Shown here: positions 27,424 to 37,070 of the stretch, piece by piece
Position numbering within the stretch: the stretch's first letter is position 1
How the letters are laid out: each line of letters starts with the position of its first letter
Assembly: GCA_015075165.1 (NCBI GenBank)
Contig: JABTUY010000002.1
Coordinates: 806,001 to 870,000, forward strand
Direction: 5' to 3'
DNA length: 64,000 bases
DNA from: Ideonella sp.
GTDB taxonomy: Bacteria; Pseudomonadota; Gammaproteobacteria; Burkholderiales; Burkholderiaceae_C
The notes under the pieces: model-generated
The model's input: the letters and a program-made list of their open reading frames with translations, nothing else
The model's database searches: none
Told to the model about the DNA's origin: nothing
Program-made: the position numbers and the translations under genes

Positions 27424-28388
27424 GGCGCCGGCCCTCGCGCGCGCAGCGTCTGCAGCGTGCCGGCGTGCATCAGCTTGCCGTCGAGCCGGCGGCCGACGAT
27501 GCGTTCGGCCAGCCGCGCGGCATGCAGCAGGCGCTCCAGCTCGATGCCGGTGTCGATGCCCGATTCGGCACACAGGAACGCGAGGTCTTCGGTGCAGATG
27601 TTGCCGGCCGCGCTGCCGTCGGCGTGGCCGCTGAACGGGCAGCCGCCGAGGCCGGCCACCGAGGCGTCGAATAGGTCCACGCCGTGCTCGAGTGCGGCCC
27701 AGGCGTTGGCCATGCCGATGCCGCGCGTGTCGTGCAGGTGCAGGCCCACGCGCACGCCGGGCAGGTGCTGCCGCACCAGGTCGACGCGGCGCCGCACCGC
27801 GCGCGGGTTCGCCCAGCCCACGGTATCGGCGAGGTAGACCTTCGGCAGGCTCGCGCCTTCGTCGCGCAGCATCGCGGCCAGGCCGGCCAGCACGCGCGAC
27901 AGCGTGGCCTCGCTGATCTCGCCTTCGAGGTTGCAGCCGAACGCGGTCATCACATACGCCGCTTCGACCGCGACACCGTCGGCGCGGTAGCGGCGCAGCC
28001 AGTCGCGTTGCAACGCAGCCATCTCGTCGGCACCGCGGCCGTTGTTGGCGCGCGCGAACGCGTCCGACGCGTAGTAGTGCAGCGTGCCCACCGGGTCGAC
28101 CTGCGGCACCGCGCGGGCGCGCCGGTAGCCGGCCTCGTTGAGCCACAGCGCGGTGTAGCGCACGCCGGGCCGCTTGCGGATCGCGCCGAACAGCTCGGCC
28201 GCATCGGCCATCTGCGGCACGCGCTGCGGGCTGACGAACGAGGCCACCTGGATCTGCGCCAGACCGGCATCGGCCAGCGCCTCGACCAGCGCCGCGCGCT
28301 CGCCGAGCGGGAAGCTGCGCGGCTCGATCTGAAAGCCCTCGCGCGGGCCTTCCTCGTGGATCTCGACGTGGCGCGGCAGGTGGCTCAT
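27420..28388 (-). CDS. HMG-CoA-lyase-like aldolase
   Basis: The 322-residue TIM-barrel protein of the DRE-TIM/HMGL family resembles hydroxymethylglutaryl-CoA lyase. The usual opening VGPRDGLQ is replaced by HEEGPREGFQIE, and the metal-binding VGLHLHDTRGIG is present. The Cys-loop is conserved as VAGLGGCPFSGHADGSAAGNI. The start at 28388 follows AGGAGA. Together with the carboxylase genes this resembles leucine or isovalerate catabolism (3-methylglutaconyl route), but the altered N-terminal motif leaves the acyl substrate open. Confidence 0.83.
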   Translation of the reverse strand: MSHLPRHVEIHEEGPREGFQIEPRSFPLGERAALVEALADAGLAQIQVASFVSPQRVPQMADAAELFGAIRKRPGVRYTALWLNEAGYRRARAVPQVDPVGTLHYYASDAFARANNGRGADEMAALQRDWLRRYRADGVAVEAAYVMTAFGCNLEGEISEATLSRVLAGLAAMLRDEGASLPKVYLADTVGWANPRAVRRRVDLVRQHLPGVRVGLHLHDTRGIGMANAWAALEHGVDLFDASVAGLGGCPFSGHADGSAAGNICTEDLAFLCAESGIDTGIELERLLHAARLAERIVGRRLDGKLMHAGTLQTLRARGPAP

Positions 28389-28446
28389 CGGGTTTCTCCT
28401 CGCGCTGCGCGCAGCGGGGTTTGCGCTGCGCAGCGGCCGTACGCGC

Positions 28447-30531
28447 TCATTCGGCCGCCACTCCATCGAGCGCCACATCATCGACCGGCTCGACGCGGAC
28501 CAGCACCGCGCCGCGCTCGACCATCGCGCCGGCGGCCGCCTCGATGCCGCGCGCCACGCCGGCGTGCGGCGCGCTGACGCGCAGCTCCATCTTCATCGAT
28601 TCGAGCACCACCAGCACCTGACCCGCGGCCACGCTCTCGCCGTCGCGCACGCGCACCTCGAGCACCTTGCCGGTCAGCGGCGCCGGCAGCGCGGCACCGG
28701 CGTGCGCGCCGCGCGAGCGGTCGCGCGCGAGCGCGGGCCGCAGGCGGACGGTTTCGGTGTGCAGGCCGTCGGAGAGCCAGATCGCCGCGTCGAGATCCTC
28801 GCCGCCGCCGATCGACAACGCGTGCAGCGTGCCGTCGACGACGACGCGCCAGTCTTCACCGTGCGCCTGCATCTCCACATCATGCTCCGCGGGCCCAATC
28901 TGCACGCGGCAGCGCAGCGGGTCGTCGCGGTCGGTGCCCACCGTGACGGGTTGCGTGCCGGCGGCCGTGTGCAGCGCGTACTGCGGCTGCAGCGGCCGGC
29001 CGATGCCGCCCGCGGCGCCGAGCCGCCAGTGCGTCAGCGCGGCCCACGACGATGCCGGCAGCGCCGGGTCGTCGCGGCGCGTGCGTTGCAGTGCCCATGC
29101 GGCGGCGATGTGGCCGGCGGCCGCGCGCCAGCCGGCGGGTGCGCCGGTGGGTGCGCCGGTGGGTGCGCCGGTGGGTGCGCCGGTGGGTGCGGACCGCTGC
29201 GCCAGCGCGTCGATCGTGCCGGTATCAGGCACGGCGTCGGCCACCTCGGCAGCGCGCAGCAGGCGCCGCACGAAGGCGAGGTTGGTCGCCACGCCGGCCA
29301 CGCCGGTGGCCGCCAGCGCCTCGCGCAATCGCAGCAGCGCCTGCGGCCGGTCGGCGCTGTGCGCCACCAGCTTGGCCAGCATCGGATCGTAGTGCGGCGT
29401 CACGACCGAGCCGCGTGCCACGCCGCTGTCGATGCGCACGCCGGCCAGCGCCGGCCAGCGCAGCCGCTGCACGATGCCAGTGGCCGGCACGAAGCCGTGC
29501 TCCGGGTCCTCGGCGTACAGGCGGGCCTCGATCGCGTGGCCGTCGCAGCGCACGGCGTCCTGCGCCAGCGTCAGCGGCTCGCCGGCTGCGGCGCGGATCT
29601 GCAGCTCGACCAGGTCGAGCCCGGTGATCGCCTCGGTCACCGGGTGCTCCACCTGCAGCCGCGGGTTCACTTCGAGAAAGTAGAAGCGCTCGCCGGCGAC
29701 GAGAAACTCCACCGTGCCGAGCGCGCGGTAGCGCACGCTGCGGCCGAGCGCCACGGCGGCCTGCAGCAGTTGCGCGCGCAGGCCCGGCGGCAGCGGCAGC
29801 GCCGGCGCCTCTTCGATCACCTTCTGGTGCCGGCGCTGCAGTGAACACTCGCGCTCCCACAGGTGCAGCACGTGGCCGCGGCCATCGCCGAGGATCTGCA
29901 CCTCCACGTGCCGGCCGCGCGGCAGGTAGCGCTCGACCAGCAGCGACGGATCGCCGAACGCGCTGGCGCCCTCGCGCATCGCGGCGGCGATCTCGTCGGC
30001 CATGCGGCTCTCGTCGTGCAGCACGCGGATGCCCTTGCCACCGCCGCCGGCCGCGGCCTTCAACAATGCTGGGAAGCCCACGGCGTGCACCCGCTCGCGA
30101 ACCTGCGCCGCATCGGCGCTGGCGCCGTCGGCACCGGGGATCGTCGGCACGCCGGCCTGCGCGGCGATGCGCTTGGCTGCCGCCTTGTCGCCGAACTCGC
30201 GCAGCACCTGGGCCGACGGCCCGATGAACGCGATGCCGGCGCGCTGCAGCGCGTCGGCGAACGCGGCGTTCTCCGACAGGAAGCCGTAGCCCGGGTGCAC
30301 CGCATCGCAGCCGCTGCGCCGCGCGGCGTCGACGACGCGATCGATCGCCAGGTAGCTCTCGCGCGCCGGCGCCGGTCCGAGCCGCACCACCTCGCCGATG
30401 GCCTGCACGTGCGGTGCGCCGCGATCGGCATCGGAGCACACGCCGGCCACCGCCAGCCCCATGCGGCGCGCGGTGCTCGCGATGCGGATGGCGATCTCGC
30501 CTCGGTTGGCGATCAGGACTTTCTCAAACAT
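28447..30531 (-). CDS. Acyl-CoA carboxylase alpha subunit (biotin carboxylase plus biotin carrier)
   Basis: The 694-residue biotin-dependent carboxylase alpha subunit is of the MCC/PCC type. The start MFEKVLIANRGEIAIRI at 30531 is the family N-terminus. The ATP-grasp core has KAAAGGGGKGIRV and FLEVNPRLQVEHPVTE. The C-terminal carrier has VLESMKMELRVSAP with the biotinyl Lys. Between the two domains is a low-complexity stretch of repeated APTG units encoded by a 12-bp tandem repeat. The region upstream of the start is a 139-bp tandem repeat array that re-copies the first codons five times. The partner beta subunit is the frameshifted gene at 31238. Confidence 0.9.
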   Translation of the reverse strand: MFEKVLIANRGEIAIRIASTARRMGLAVAGVCSDADRGAPHVQAIGEVVRLGPAPARESYLAIDRVVDAARRSGCDAVHPGYGFLSENAAFADALQRAGIAFIGPSAQVLREFGDKAAAKRIAAQAGVPTIPGADGASADAAQVRERVHAVGFPALLKAAAGGGGKGIRVLHDESRMADEIAAAMREGASAFGDPSLLVERYLPRGRHVEVQILGDGRGHVLHLWERECSLQRRHQKVIEEAPALPLPPGLRAQLLQAAVALGRSVRYRALGTVEFLVAGERFYFLEVNPRLQVEHPVTEAITGLDLVELQIRAAAGEPLTLAQDAVRCDGHAIEARLYAEDPEHGFVPATGIVQRLRWPALAGVRIDSGVARGSVVTPHYDPMLAKLVAHSADRPQALLRLREALAATGVAGVATNLAFVRRLLRAAEVADAVPDTGTIDALAQRSAPTGAPTGAPTGAPTGAPAGWRAAAGHIAAAWALQRTRRDDPALPASSWAALTHWRLGAAGGIGRPLQPQYALHTAAGTQPVTVGTDRDDPLRCRVQIGPAEHDVEMQAHGEDWRVVVDGTLHALSIGGGEDLDAAIWLSDGLHTETVRLRPALARDRSRGAHAGAALPAPLTGKVLEVRVRDGESVAAGQVLVVLESMKMELRVSAPHAGVARGIEAAAGAMVERGAVLVRVEPVDDVALDGVAAE
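29131..29190 (-). repeat. 12-bp tandem repeat inside the carboxylase alpha gene
   Basis: Five units of GCCGGTGGGTGC (first unit one base different) read in frame on the minus strand as A-P-T-G repeats in the inter-domain linker. A unit gain or loss would keep the frame and change the linker by four residues. Confidence 0.9.
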
Positions 30532-31229
30532 GGCCGCTCGGCTCGATCGCCCGCCCGCTTCGCGGGCCAGGCGCTTTGGCTGCGGCCGACTTCGCTGGCG
30601 CGAAGTCACCCTGCGCCGCAACGCCTGCGGCGTTGTCGCCTCGGTTGGCGATCAGGACTTTCTCAAACATGGCCGCTCGGCTCGATCGCCCGCCCGCTTC
30701 GCGGGCCAGGCGCTTTGGCTGCGGCCGACTTCGCTGGCGCGAAGTCACCCTGCGCCGCAACGCCTGCGGCGTTGTCGCCTCGGTTGGCGATCAGGGCTTT
30801 CTCAAACATGGCCGCTCGGCTCGATCGCCCGCCGCGCCGCTTCGCGGGCGCAGGCGCTGGCTGCGGCCGACTTCGCTGGCGCGAAGTCACCCCTGCGCCG
30901 CAACGCCTGCGGCGTTGTCGCCTCGGTTGGCGATCAGGACTTTCTCAAACATGGCCGCTCGGCTCGATCGCCCGCCCGCTTCGCGGGCCAGGGCGCTGGC
31001 TGCGGCCGACTTCGCTGGCGCGAAGTCACCCTGCGCCGCAACGCCTGCGGCGTTGTCGCCTCGGTTGGCGATCAGGGCTTTCTCAAACATGGCCGCTCGG
31101 CTCGATCGCCCGCCCGCTTCGCGGGCCAGGCGCTTTGGCTGCGGCCGACTTCGCTGGCGCGAAGTCACCCTGCGCCGCAACGCCTGCGGCGTTGTCGCCT
31201 CGGTTGGCGATCAGGACCTTGCGGAACAT
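30531..31229 (-). repeat. Five-fold 139-bp tandem repeat copying the carboxylase alpha start
   Basis: Minus-strand ATG codons lie at 31229, 31090, 30952, 30809, 30670 and 30531, at periods of 139, 138, 143, 139 and 139 bp. Each is followed by codons for F-(E/R)-K-(V/A)-L-I-A-N-R-G. Only the last copy continues into the full carboxylase; in the others GE is replaced by GDNAAGVAAQG and a roughly 110-bp spacer. The spacer holds three hairpins: CCCGC/GCGGG, ACTTCGC/GCGAAGT and CAACGCC/GGCGTTG. Several copies form a 48-codon open frame whose TGA overlaps the next ATG by 8 nt. Copies at 30809-30952 and 30952-31090 carry small indels. Confidence 0.93.
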
Positions 31230-31237
31230 CGGCGCGC

Positions 31238-32830
31238 TCACATCCGGAACACGCCGAAGCGCGTGTCCGCGCGCGGCGTGCGCGACGTGGCCTCGAGCAG
31301 CAGCGTGAGCGCGGCGCGCGTTTCGAGCGGATCGAGCACGCCGTCGACCCACAGCCGCGACGCGAAGTTGTACGCGTTGGCGAAGCGCTCGTACTCGTCG
31401 CGGATCGGCGCCTTGAACGCCTCGCGCTCGGCGTCGTTCCAGCTCGCGCCGCTGCGCTGCAGGATCTGCTCGCGCACCAGCGCGAGCGTGGTCGCGGCCT
31501 GCTCGGGCCCCATGATCGCGGCGCGGCCGTTGGGCCACATGAACATCGCGTGCGGGCGGAACGCGCGGCCGCACATCGCGAGGTAGCCGGCGCCGTACGA
31601 GCCGCCGGTGATCACGGTGTACTTGGGCACGTTGGCCGACGCCATCGCGGTGATGAACTTGGCGCCGGCCTTGGCGATGCCGCCTTGCTCGGCCTCGCGG
31701 CCGACCATGAAGCCGGTGACGTCGGCCAGGAACAGCAGCGGCACGTCGCGCTTGCAGGCCAGGTCGATGAAGTGCGTGGCCTTCAGCGCGCTCTCGCTGA
31801 ACAGCACGCCGCGGTTGGCGAGCACGGCCACCGCGAAGCCGTTGATGCGCGCGAAGCCGCACATCAGCGTGTCGCCGTACAGCGGCTTGAACTCGTCGAA
31901 CGCGCTGTCGTCGACCAGGCGCAGCAGCACCTCGCGGTTGTCCGACGGGTGGCGCGCATCGCGGCTGATGTAGCGGTAGATGTCGGCCTCGGGCAGGCGC
32001 GGCGGCTGCGGGCGGGCGACCTGCCAGCGCCGCGCCGGCCAGTCGGCCAGCCGCGCGACCAGCCGGCGCGCGATCGCCAGCGCGTGCGCGTCGTCTTCGG
32101 CCAGGTGGTCGGCCACGCCGCTGGTGGCGCTGTGCATCTGCGCGCCGCCCAGCGTCTCGGGGTCGACGTCCTCGCCGGTGGCCGCGCGCGTGAGTTGCGG
32201 GCCGCCGAGGTACATGAAGCCCTGGTGGCGCACGATCACCAACTCGTCGGCCAGCGCCGGGATGTAGGCGCCGCCCGCGGTGCACGCGCCCATCACCACC
32301 GCGATCTGCGCGATGCCCTCGGCCGACATGCGCACCTGGTGATGGAAGATCGAACCGCCAGAACTGGCCTTCGTCCGCCGGCATGTTGGCCTCGCGGCGA
32401 CCAGGAAGGCGCCGCCGGAATCGACCAGCGTGATGCACGGCAGCGGTGCATCAGGCGATCGTCAGCTCAGCGCGCATCTTCTTGCAGGTGATGCCGAAGT
32501 AGGTGCGCCCTTCACGGTGGCGTCGTTGGCGATCACCATGCACAGCCGCCCGCTCACCGCGCCGATGCCGGTGACGATGCCGGCGCCCGGCGCCACTCCG
32601 TCGTGCAGGCCGGCACCGGCCAGTTCGGCCAGCTCGAGGAACGGCGAGCCCGGATCGAGCAGCGCGTCGATGCGCTCGCGCACCGCGAGCTTGCCGCGTG
32701 AGCGGTGCAACGCGTGCGCCTTGTCGCCGCCGCCAGCGCGCGCGCCGGCGCGGCGCTGCGCCAGGTCGTCGAGCAGCACGCGGTAGGCGGCCGCGTTGAG
32801 CGCCGCGTCGTCGTCGAGCGTGGCCGCCAT
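31238..32830 (-). pseudogene. Acyl-CoA carboxylase beta subunit (carboxyltransferase), frameshifted
   Basis: This carboxyltransferase of the MCC/geranyl-CoA carboxylase type would partner the alpha subunit. The N-terminal part (32830 to about 32500) begins [12 protein letters not shown] and includes [12 protein letters not shown]. The C-terminal part (from about 32340 to 31238) includes VVMGACTAGGAYIPA, GGPQLTRAATGE, GFMVGREAEQGGIAKAGAK and MGPEQAATTLAL and is intact. Between about 32340 and 32510 the expected sequence ([44 protein letters not shown]) is spread over three frames with an in-frame TGA. Either the gene is dead or the assembly has clustered indels here. The start overlaps the ligase stop as TGATG. 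Confidence 0.85.
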
Positions 32831-34236
32831 CAGCAGCCGCCCCACACGCCGTCGATGGCCGGCATCGCGCGCAGCACCAGCTTGACCTTGGCGGCGCCGG
32901 GTTTCTCGATGCTGCCGTGCGGCGCCAGCAGCACATCGGCCTTGACGGCCAGCGCGCCGCGGATGCGCGCTTCGATCTCCTGCCGCAGCGCGCCGAGCGT
33001 AAGGCCGGCCGGTTCGTGCTCGGCCCGCTCGACCAGCAGCTTCAGGTTGGCCTGCGTCGAATGGCCTTCGAAGTCGGCGATCACGCGCACCTGGCCCGAC
33101 ACCGCGGGGCGCAGGCCCTCGATGACATCCTGCACCGCGCTCGGAAACAGGTTGATGCCGCGCACGATCAGCATGTCGTCGGTGCGGCCGAAGCAGCGAA
33201 TCTTCGGCTGCCGGCGGCCGCAGCTGCATCGCGTGCCGGTGACCAGCACGTGGTCGCCGCTGCGGAAGCGGAACACCGGCGAGGCCTCGCGCTCGATCGC
33301 GGTGTACACCAGCTCGCCGGTGGCACCGTCGGTGAACGGCCGGGTCAGCCCGGTGTCGGGGTCGATCAGCTCGGCCACGATGCTGTCGGGTGCCGTCATG
33401 TGCATGCCGTCTTGCGCATCGCACTCGGCCCAGTAGATCACCCCCAGGTCGGTGCCGCCCATCAGCTCGCACAGCTTGGCGCCCCAGGCCTGTTCGATGC
33501 GCGTGCGCAGCGCCGCGATGCCGCCGCCGGGTTCGCCGCCCACCACCAGCCGGCGTACGCCGATCTCGCGCACGTCGCGGCCGAGCTGCGCCTGCGCGGC
33601 CTCGGCCAGGTGCAGCAGGAAGTTCGGCGTGCCGACGATCGCGCTCGGCCGCAGGTCGAACGCGGCGGCGAGCAGCCGCTCGATGCCGCCGTCGGCGCCG
33701 ATCGGGATGTCGACGGCGCCCATGTACTGCAGCGCCTGGAAGATCGGCAGGCCGCCGACGAAACCCTTGGACATCGAGAAGCCGTGCAGCACCAGGTCGC
33801 CGGCGCGGATGCCGCAGGCGAACAGGCTGCGCGCGCTCGCCTCCTGCCAGCTGACGGCGTCGCGCTGCGTCAGCGCCACGTAGCTCGGGCTGCCGGTGGT
33901 GCCCGACGAGGCCTGCATCTGGATCACCTCGGCCAGCGGCGCCGCCAGGTGCTCGCCGAACGGCGGCGCGGCGCGCAGACTGTCGCGCAGCTCGGCCTTG
34001 GTGGTGAACGGCACGATGGCCAGGTCGTCGAGCGTGCGCACCGCGTCGGGCCCGAGACCGGCGGCGGCGAACTTGCGGCGGTAGAACGCCGAGCGCTCGA
34101 GCAGGTAGCGATACTGCCGCGCCAGGCGCTCGTTCTGCAGCGCGGTGACGGCCGCGGGGTCGAGCAGCTCCACCGGCGAGAAGGCCGCCCGCACGGCGGC
34201 CGCGGCGGCGGCCGGGCTGACGTAGTTGACCTGCAT
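32830..34236 (-). CDS. Phenylacetate-CoA ligase family protein (PaaK-like)
   Basis: The 468-residue AMP-forming ligase of the PaaK family has the P-loop region [19 protein letters not shown] near residue 92, [17 protein letters not shown] near residue 230 and the C-terminal segment [22 protein letters not shown]. The start at 34236 (MQVNYVSP) is used because the family alignment begins there. It heads the minus-strand operon ligase, carboxylase beta, repeat array, carboxylase alpha, lyase, second ligase. A 16-bp palindrome lies 21 bp upstream. Phenylacetate is only one possible substrate. Confidence 0.85.
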   Translation of the reverse strand: MQVNYVSPAAAAAAVRAAFSPVELLDPAAVTALQNERLARQYRYLLERSAFYRRKFAAAGLGPDAVRTLDDLAIVPFTTKAELRDSLRAAPPFGEHLAAPLAEVIQMQASSGTTGSPSYVALTQRDAVSWQEASARSLFACGIRAGDLVLHGFSMSKGFVGGLPIFQALQYMGAVDIPIGADGGIERLLAAAFDLRPSAIVGTPNFLLHLAEAAQAQLGRDVREIGVRRLVVGGEPGGGIAALRTRIEQAWGAKLCELMGGTDLGVIYWAECDAQDGMHMTAPDSIVAELIDPDTGLTRPFTDGATGELVYTAIEREASPVFRFRSGDHVLVTGTRCSCGRRQPKIRCFGRTDDMLIVRGINLFPSAVQDVIEGLRPAVSGQVRVIADFEGHSTQANLKLLVERAEHEPAGLTLGALRQEIEARIRGALAVKADVLLAPHGSIEKPGAAKVKLVLRAMPAIDGVWGGC

Positions 34237-34257
34237 CGTGATCACGCCCAATAATTT

Positions 34258-34273
34258 ACTAACGTTTGTTAGT
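34258..34273. promoter_or_regulatory. Palindromic operator before the ligase-carboxylase operon
   Basis: ACTAAC and GTTAGT flank GTTT, in an AT-rich patch (AATAATTT on one side, TTATG on the other) unlike the surrounding GC-rich DNA. It lies 21 bp upstream of the PaaK-like start and 84 bp downstream of the tetR stop. A dyad with this spacing is typical of TetR-family sites, so the adjacent TetR protein is the likely binder. Confidence 0.6.
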
Positions 34274-34356
34274 TTATGAGGCTGCGCGCGATTCTCCAAG
34301 CCCGACCCCGGGTTCCCGGGCCGGCGTGGCCGTCGGGGTCGCTGGGGTCGCCGGGG

Positions 34357-35040
34357 TCAGCGCGGCCGGCGGCGGCGCGGGTTCGTGCCGCCGCCCGGGC
34401 CCGCGCGCGACCCTACGCCCCGGCCCGCAGCGGGTGCGGCCCGCGCCGGATCGGCGCCGACGCAGCCGAACGCCATGCGCGTGTACTGGCGCACCAGCGT
34501 GCGCACGCCGAGCCGGCCGCCCGGCCGGTACCAGTTGCACACGCCGCTGAGCAGCGCGATCAGCGCATAGGCGGCCACCCGCAGGTCACCCGGCGCGAAC
34601 ACGCCGGCCGCGCGGCCGGCGCGCAGGATCGCCAGCAGCCGCTTCTCGTAGGCATCGCGCATCGCCACGATCTGCGCGCGGTGCGGCGTGCTCAGGCTGC
34701 GCAACTCGGCATTGCCGATGAACACCTCGTCGCGCCGCACGGCATGAAACTCGATGTGGAAGGCGACGAAGCGCCGCAGCGCGTCGGCCGGGTCGGTGGC
34801 CACCGCCGAGGCGGCGTCGAGCCCGGCGATCAGCTCGTGCATCGTGTCGCTGAGCAGCGTGTGCAGCAGCGATTCCTTCGACTCGATGTGGTTGTAGAAC
34901 GAGCCGGCCTTGACGCCGATCTCGTCGGCCAGCTCGCGCAGGTTCATGCCCTCGAAGCCGTGCCGCGCGATCAGCCGGATGGCCGCGCGCTTCATGTCGC
35001 TGACGGTCTTCTCGGTGGCCTTGCCGGCGATGCGGGCCAT
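34357..35040 (-). CDS. TetR-family transcriptional regulator
   Basis: The 227-residue protein has an N-terminal TetR helix-turn-helix (IRLIARHGFEGMNLRELADEIGVKAGSFYNHIESKESLL, about residues 20-58), a ligand-binding helical core and a disordered C-terminal tail rich in Arg, Gly and Pro. It precedes the ligase-carboxylase operon on the same strand and is divergent from the enoyl-CoA hydratase gene (75-bp gap). Such regulators of acyl-CoA catabolism usually respond to a CoA thioester. The ACTAAC/GTTAGT dyad is its most likely site. Confidence 0.88.
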   Translation of the reverse strand: MARIAGKATEKTVSDMKRAAIRLIARHGFEGMNLRELADEIGVKAGSFYNHIESKESLLHTLLSDTMHELIAGLDAASAVATDPADALRRFVAFHIEFHAVRRDEVFIGNAELRSLSTPHRAQIVAMRDAYEKRLLAILRAGRAAGVFAPGDLRVAAYALIALLSGVCNWYRPGGRLGVRTLVRQYTRMAFGCVGADPARAAPAAGRGVGSRAGPGGGTNPRRRRPR

Positions 35041-35114
35041 GGGAACGCGCGGTCGCGAAGGACGCTGGTGCCGACGATGGTAGCCCAGGCCTGCGCGGCG
35101 ACCGGCCGCGTGCG

Positions 35115-35906
35115 ATGAACGAACCGGTGCGCGACGATGCCGGCGTGCAGGTCGGGCGCGAGGGCCCGATCGCCACGCTGACGATCAGCCGCGTCGACAA
35201 GCACAACGCCGTCACCCCCGAACTCGACGCTGCGCTGGCCGCCGCGCTGCGCGCGCTCGGCGCCGACGACGCGGTACGTGTGGTGGTGCTGACCGGTGCG
35301 GGCACGCAGGCGTTCTGCACCGGGGCCGACATCCCGACGTTGTTTCCGGCGCTGCGCGAGCGCGTGCTGCGCAGCGCCGAGCCGATCAACTTCTGCGGCC
35401 TGACGCACCTGCACCCGCTGCCCGGCAAGCCGCTGATCGCCGCGGTCAACGGCCTGGCGCTCGGCGGCGGCTTCGAGCTGGCGCTGGCGAGCGACCTGCG
35501 CATCGCCTCCAGCAGCGCGCAGTTCGGTCTGCCCGAGCCGCGCTGGGGCGTGGTGGCCGGTGCCGGTGGCTGCACGCGCGTGCTGCATGCGCTGCCGCCC
35601 GCGCTGGCCGCCGACGTGCTGCTCGCCGGGCGCCGCTTGAGCGCCGAAGAAGCGCTGCGCTGGGGCCTGGTCAGCCGCGTCGCGCCGCCGCACGAGCTGC
35701 CGGCACTGGCGCAGCAGGTGGCGCGCAGCATCGCCGATGCGGCGCCGGCGGCGATCCGCGGGCTGGTCGAATTCTGGCGCGCGCAACGCGCGCGCCAGGA
35801 TCAGGCCGGCCTCGCCGAGGAGCGCGCGTTGTTCCAGTCGCTGATCGCATCGCCAGCCGGCGACGCCGGCATCGCCGCCTTCCACGCCCGCCGCGCATCG
35901 CCATGA
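35115..35906 (+). CDS. Enoyl-CoA hydratase/isomerase family protein
   Basis: The 263-residue crotonase-fold protein has the oxyanion-hole segments [12 protein letters not shown] and [23 protein letters not shown]. The glutamates of the hydratase motif are seen in [16 protein letters not shown] only in part (one Glu near position 142), so a hydratase, isomerase or hydrolase role is possible. It overlaps the following acyl-CoA dehydrogenase start by 4 bp and is divergent from tetR. Confidence 0.87.
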   Translation: MNEPVRDDAGVQVGREGPIATLTISRVDKHNAVTPELDAALAAALRALGADDAVRVVVLTGAGTQAFCTGADIPTLFPALRERVLRSAEPINFCGLTHLHPLPGKPLIAAVNGLALGGGFELALASDLRIASSSAQFGLPEPRWGVVAGAGGCTRVLHALPPALAADVLLAGRRLSAEEALRWGLVSRVAPPHELPALAQQVARSIADAAPAAIRGLVEFWRAQRARQDQAGLAEERALFQSLIASPAGDAGIAAFHARRASP

Positions 35907-37063
35907 CCTTGACCGTGCACGAACTCGACGACACCACGCAGAGCCTGCGCGATGCGCTGCGCGCCTTCGCCGACGCCGAGATCGCGCCGCTGGCCGCGCG
36001 CATCGACCGCGACGACGCGCTGCCGCGCGCGCTGTGGCCGAAGCTGGGCCGGCTCGGCGTGCTCGGCATCACCGCCGAGGAGGACTTCGGCGGCGCCGGC
36101 CTGGGCTACCTGCAGCACGTGATCGCCGCCGAGGAGATCAGCCGCGCGTCGGGCTCGGTCGGCATCGCCTACATCGCGCACTCGAACCTGCACGTCAACC
36201 AGCTTCGGCTCAACGGCAACGAGGCGCAGAAGGCGCTCTACCTGCCGCCGCTGATCCGCGGCGAGCACGTCGGTGCGCTGGCGATGAGCGAGGCCGGTGC
36301 GGGCTCCGACGTGGTGAGCATGACGCTGCGCGCCGAGCGCCGCGGCGATCGCTTCGTGCTCAACGGCACCAAGCTGTGGATCACCAACGGCGCCTACGCC
36401 GACCGCTTCATCGTCTACGCCAAGACCGACGCAGCGGCCGGCAAGGCCGGCATCAGCGCCTTCATCGTCGAGCGCGGCTTCGCGGGCTTCGCGACCGCGT
36501 CGCCGCTCGACAAGCTCGGCATGCGCGGCTCGGGCACCTGCGAGCTGGTGTTCACCGATTGCGAAGTACCGGCGGTCAACCTGCTGGGCGAGCTGAACCG
36601 CGGCGTGCGGGTGCTGATGTCGGGGCTCGACTACGAGCGCATCGTGGCCGCCGGCGGCGCGCTCGGCATCATGCAGGCCGCGTTCGACCTCGCGCTGCCC
36701 TACACGCGCCAGCGCCGGCAGTTCGGTCAGCCGATCGGCGACTTCCAGCTCGTGCAGGGCAAGCTGGCCGACCTGTACGCGCGGCTGGCGGCGTCGCGCG
36801 CGCTGCTGTACGCCACCGCGCGCGCGGCCGACAACGGCCGCCTGCGCCGCGAGGACGCGGCCACCGCGATCCTCTTCGTGGCCGAGGCGGCCACGGCGAG
36901 CGCGCTCGACGCGATCCAGCTGCTGGGCGGCAACGGCTACGTCAACGACAACGCCGCCGGGCGCCTGCTGCGCGATGCCAAGCTGTACGAGATCGGCGCC
37001 GGCACGTCGGAGATCCGGCGCATGCTGATCGGCCGTGAGCTGGCGGGGCGTGCCGGTGGATGA
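35903..37063 (+). CDS. Acyl-CoA dehydrogenase (isovaleryl-CoA dehydrogenase-like)
   Basis: The 386-residue FAD-dependent dehydrogenase has [16 protein letters not shown] and [20 protein letters not shown] at the flavin site, [19 protein letters not shown] and the C-terminal signature [42 protein letters not shown]. The candidate catalytic base near residue 250 lies in GLDYERIV, the position used by isovaleryl-CoA dehydrogenases. With the carboxylase and lyase genes it suggests branched acyl-CoA oxidation. Electrons would go to ETF, not encoded here. Confidence 0.88.
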   Translation: MTLTVHELDDTTQSLRDALRAFADAEIAPLAARIDRDDALPRALWPKLGRLGVLGITAEEDFGGAGLGYLQHVIAAEEISRASGSVGIAYIAHSNLHVNQLRLNGNEAQKALYLPPLIRGEHVGALAMSEAGAGSDVVSMTLRAERRGDRFVLNGTKLWITNGAYADRFIVYAKTDAAAGKAGISAFIVERGFAGFATASPLDKLGMRGSGTCELVFTDCEVPAVNLLGELNRGVRVLMSGLDYERIVAAGGALGIMQAAFDLALPYTRQRRQFGQPIGDFQLVQGKLADLYARLAASRALLYATARAADNGRLRREDAATAILFVAEAATASALDAIQLLGGNGYVNDNAAGRLLRDAKLYEIGAGTSEIRRMLIGRELAGRAGG

Positions 37064-37070
37064 GCCGCCC

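Noticed and set aside
30531-31229. The tandem array as a CRISPR array
   Set aside because: Units are about 139 bp with no alternating unique spacers, and no cas genes are near.
30663-31229. The 48-residue repeated peptides as real small proteins
   Set aside because: They have weak ribosome sites and consist of a copied carboxylase start plus translated spacer; they are noted as possible leader frames only.
30398-32491. A plus-strand frame running through the 139-bp repeat array
   Set aside because: It is only open because the repeats lack stops in that frame; it overlaps the carboxylase genes in antisense and shows no family motif.
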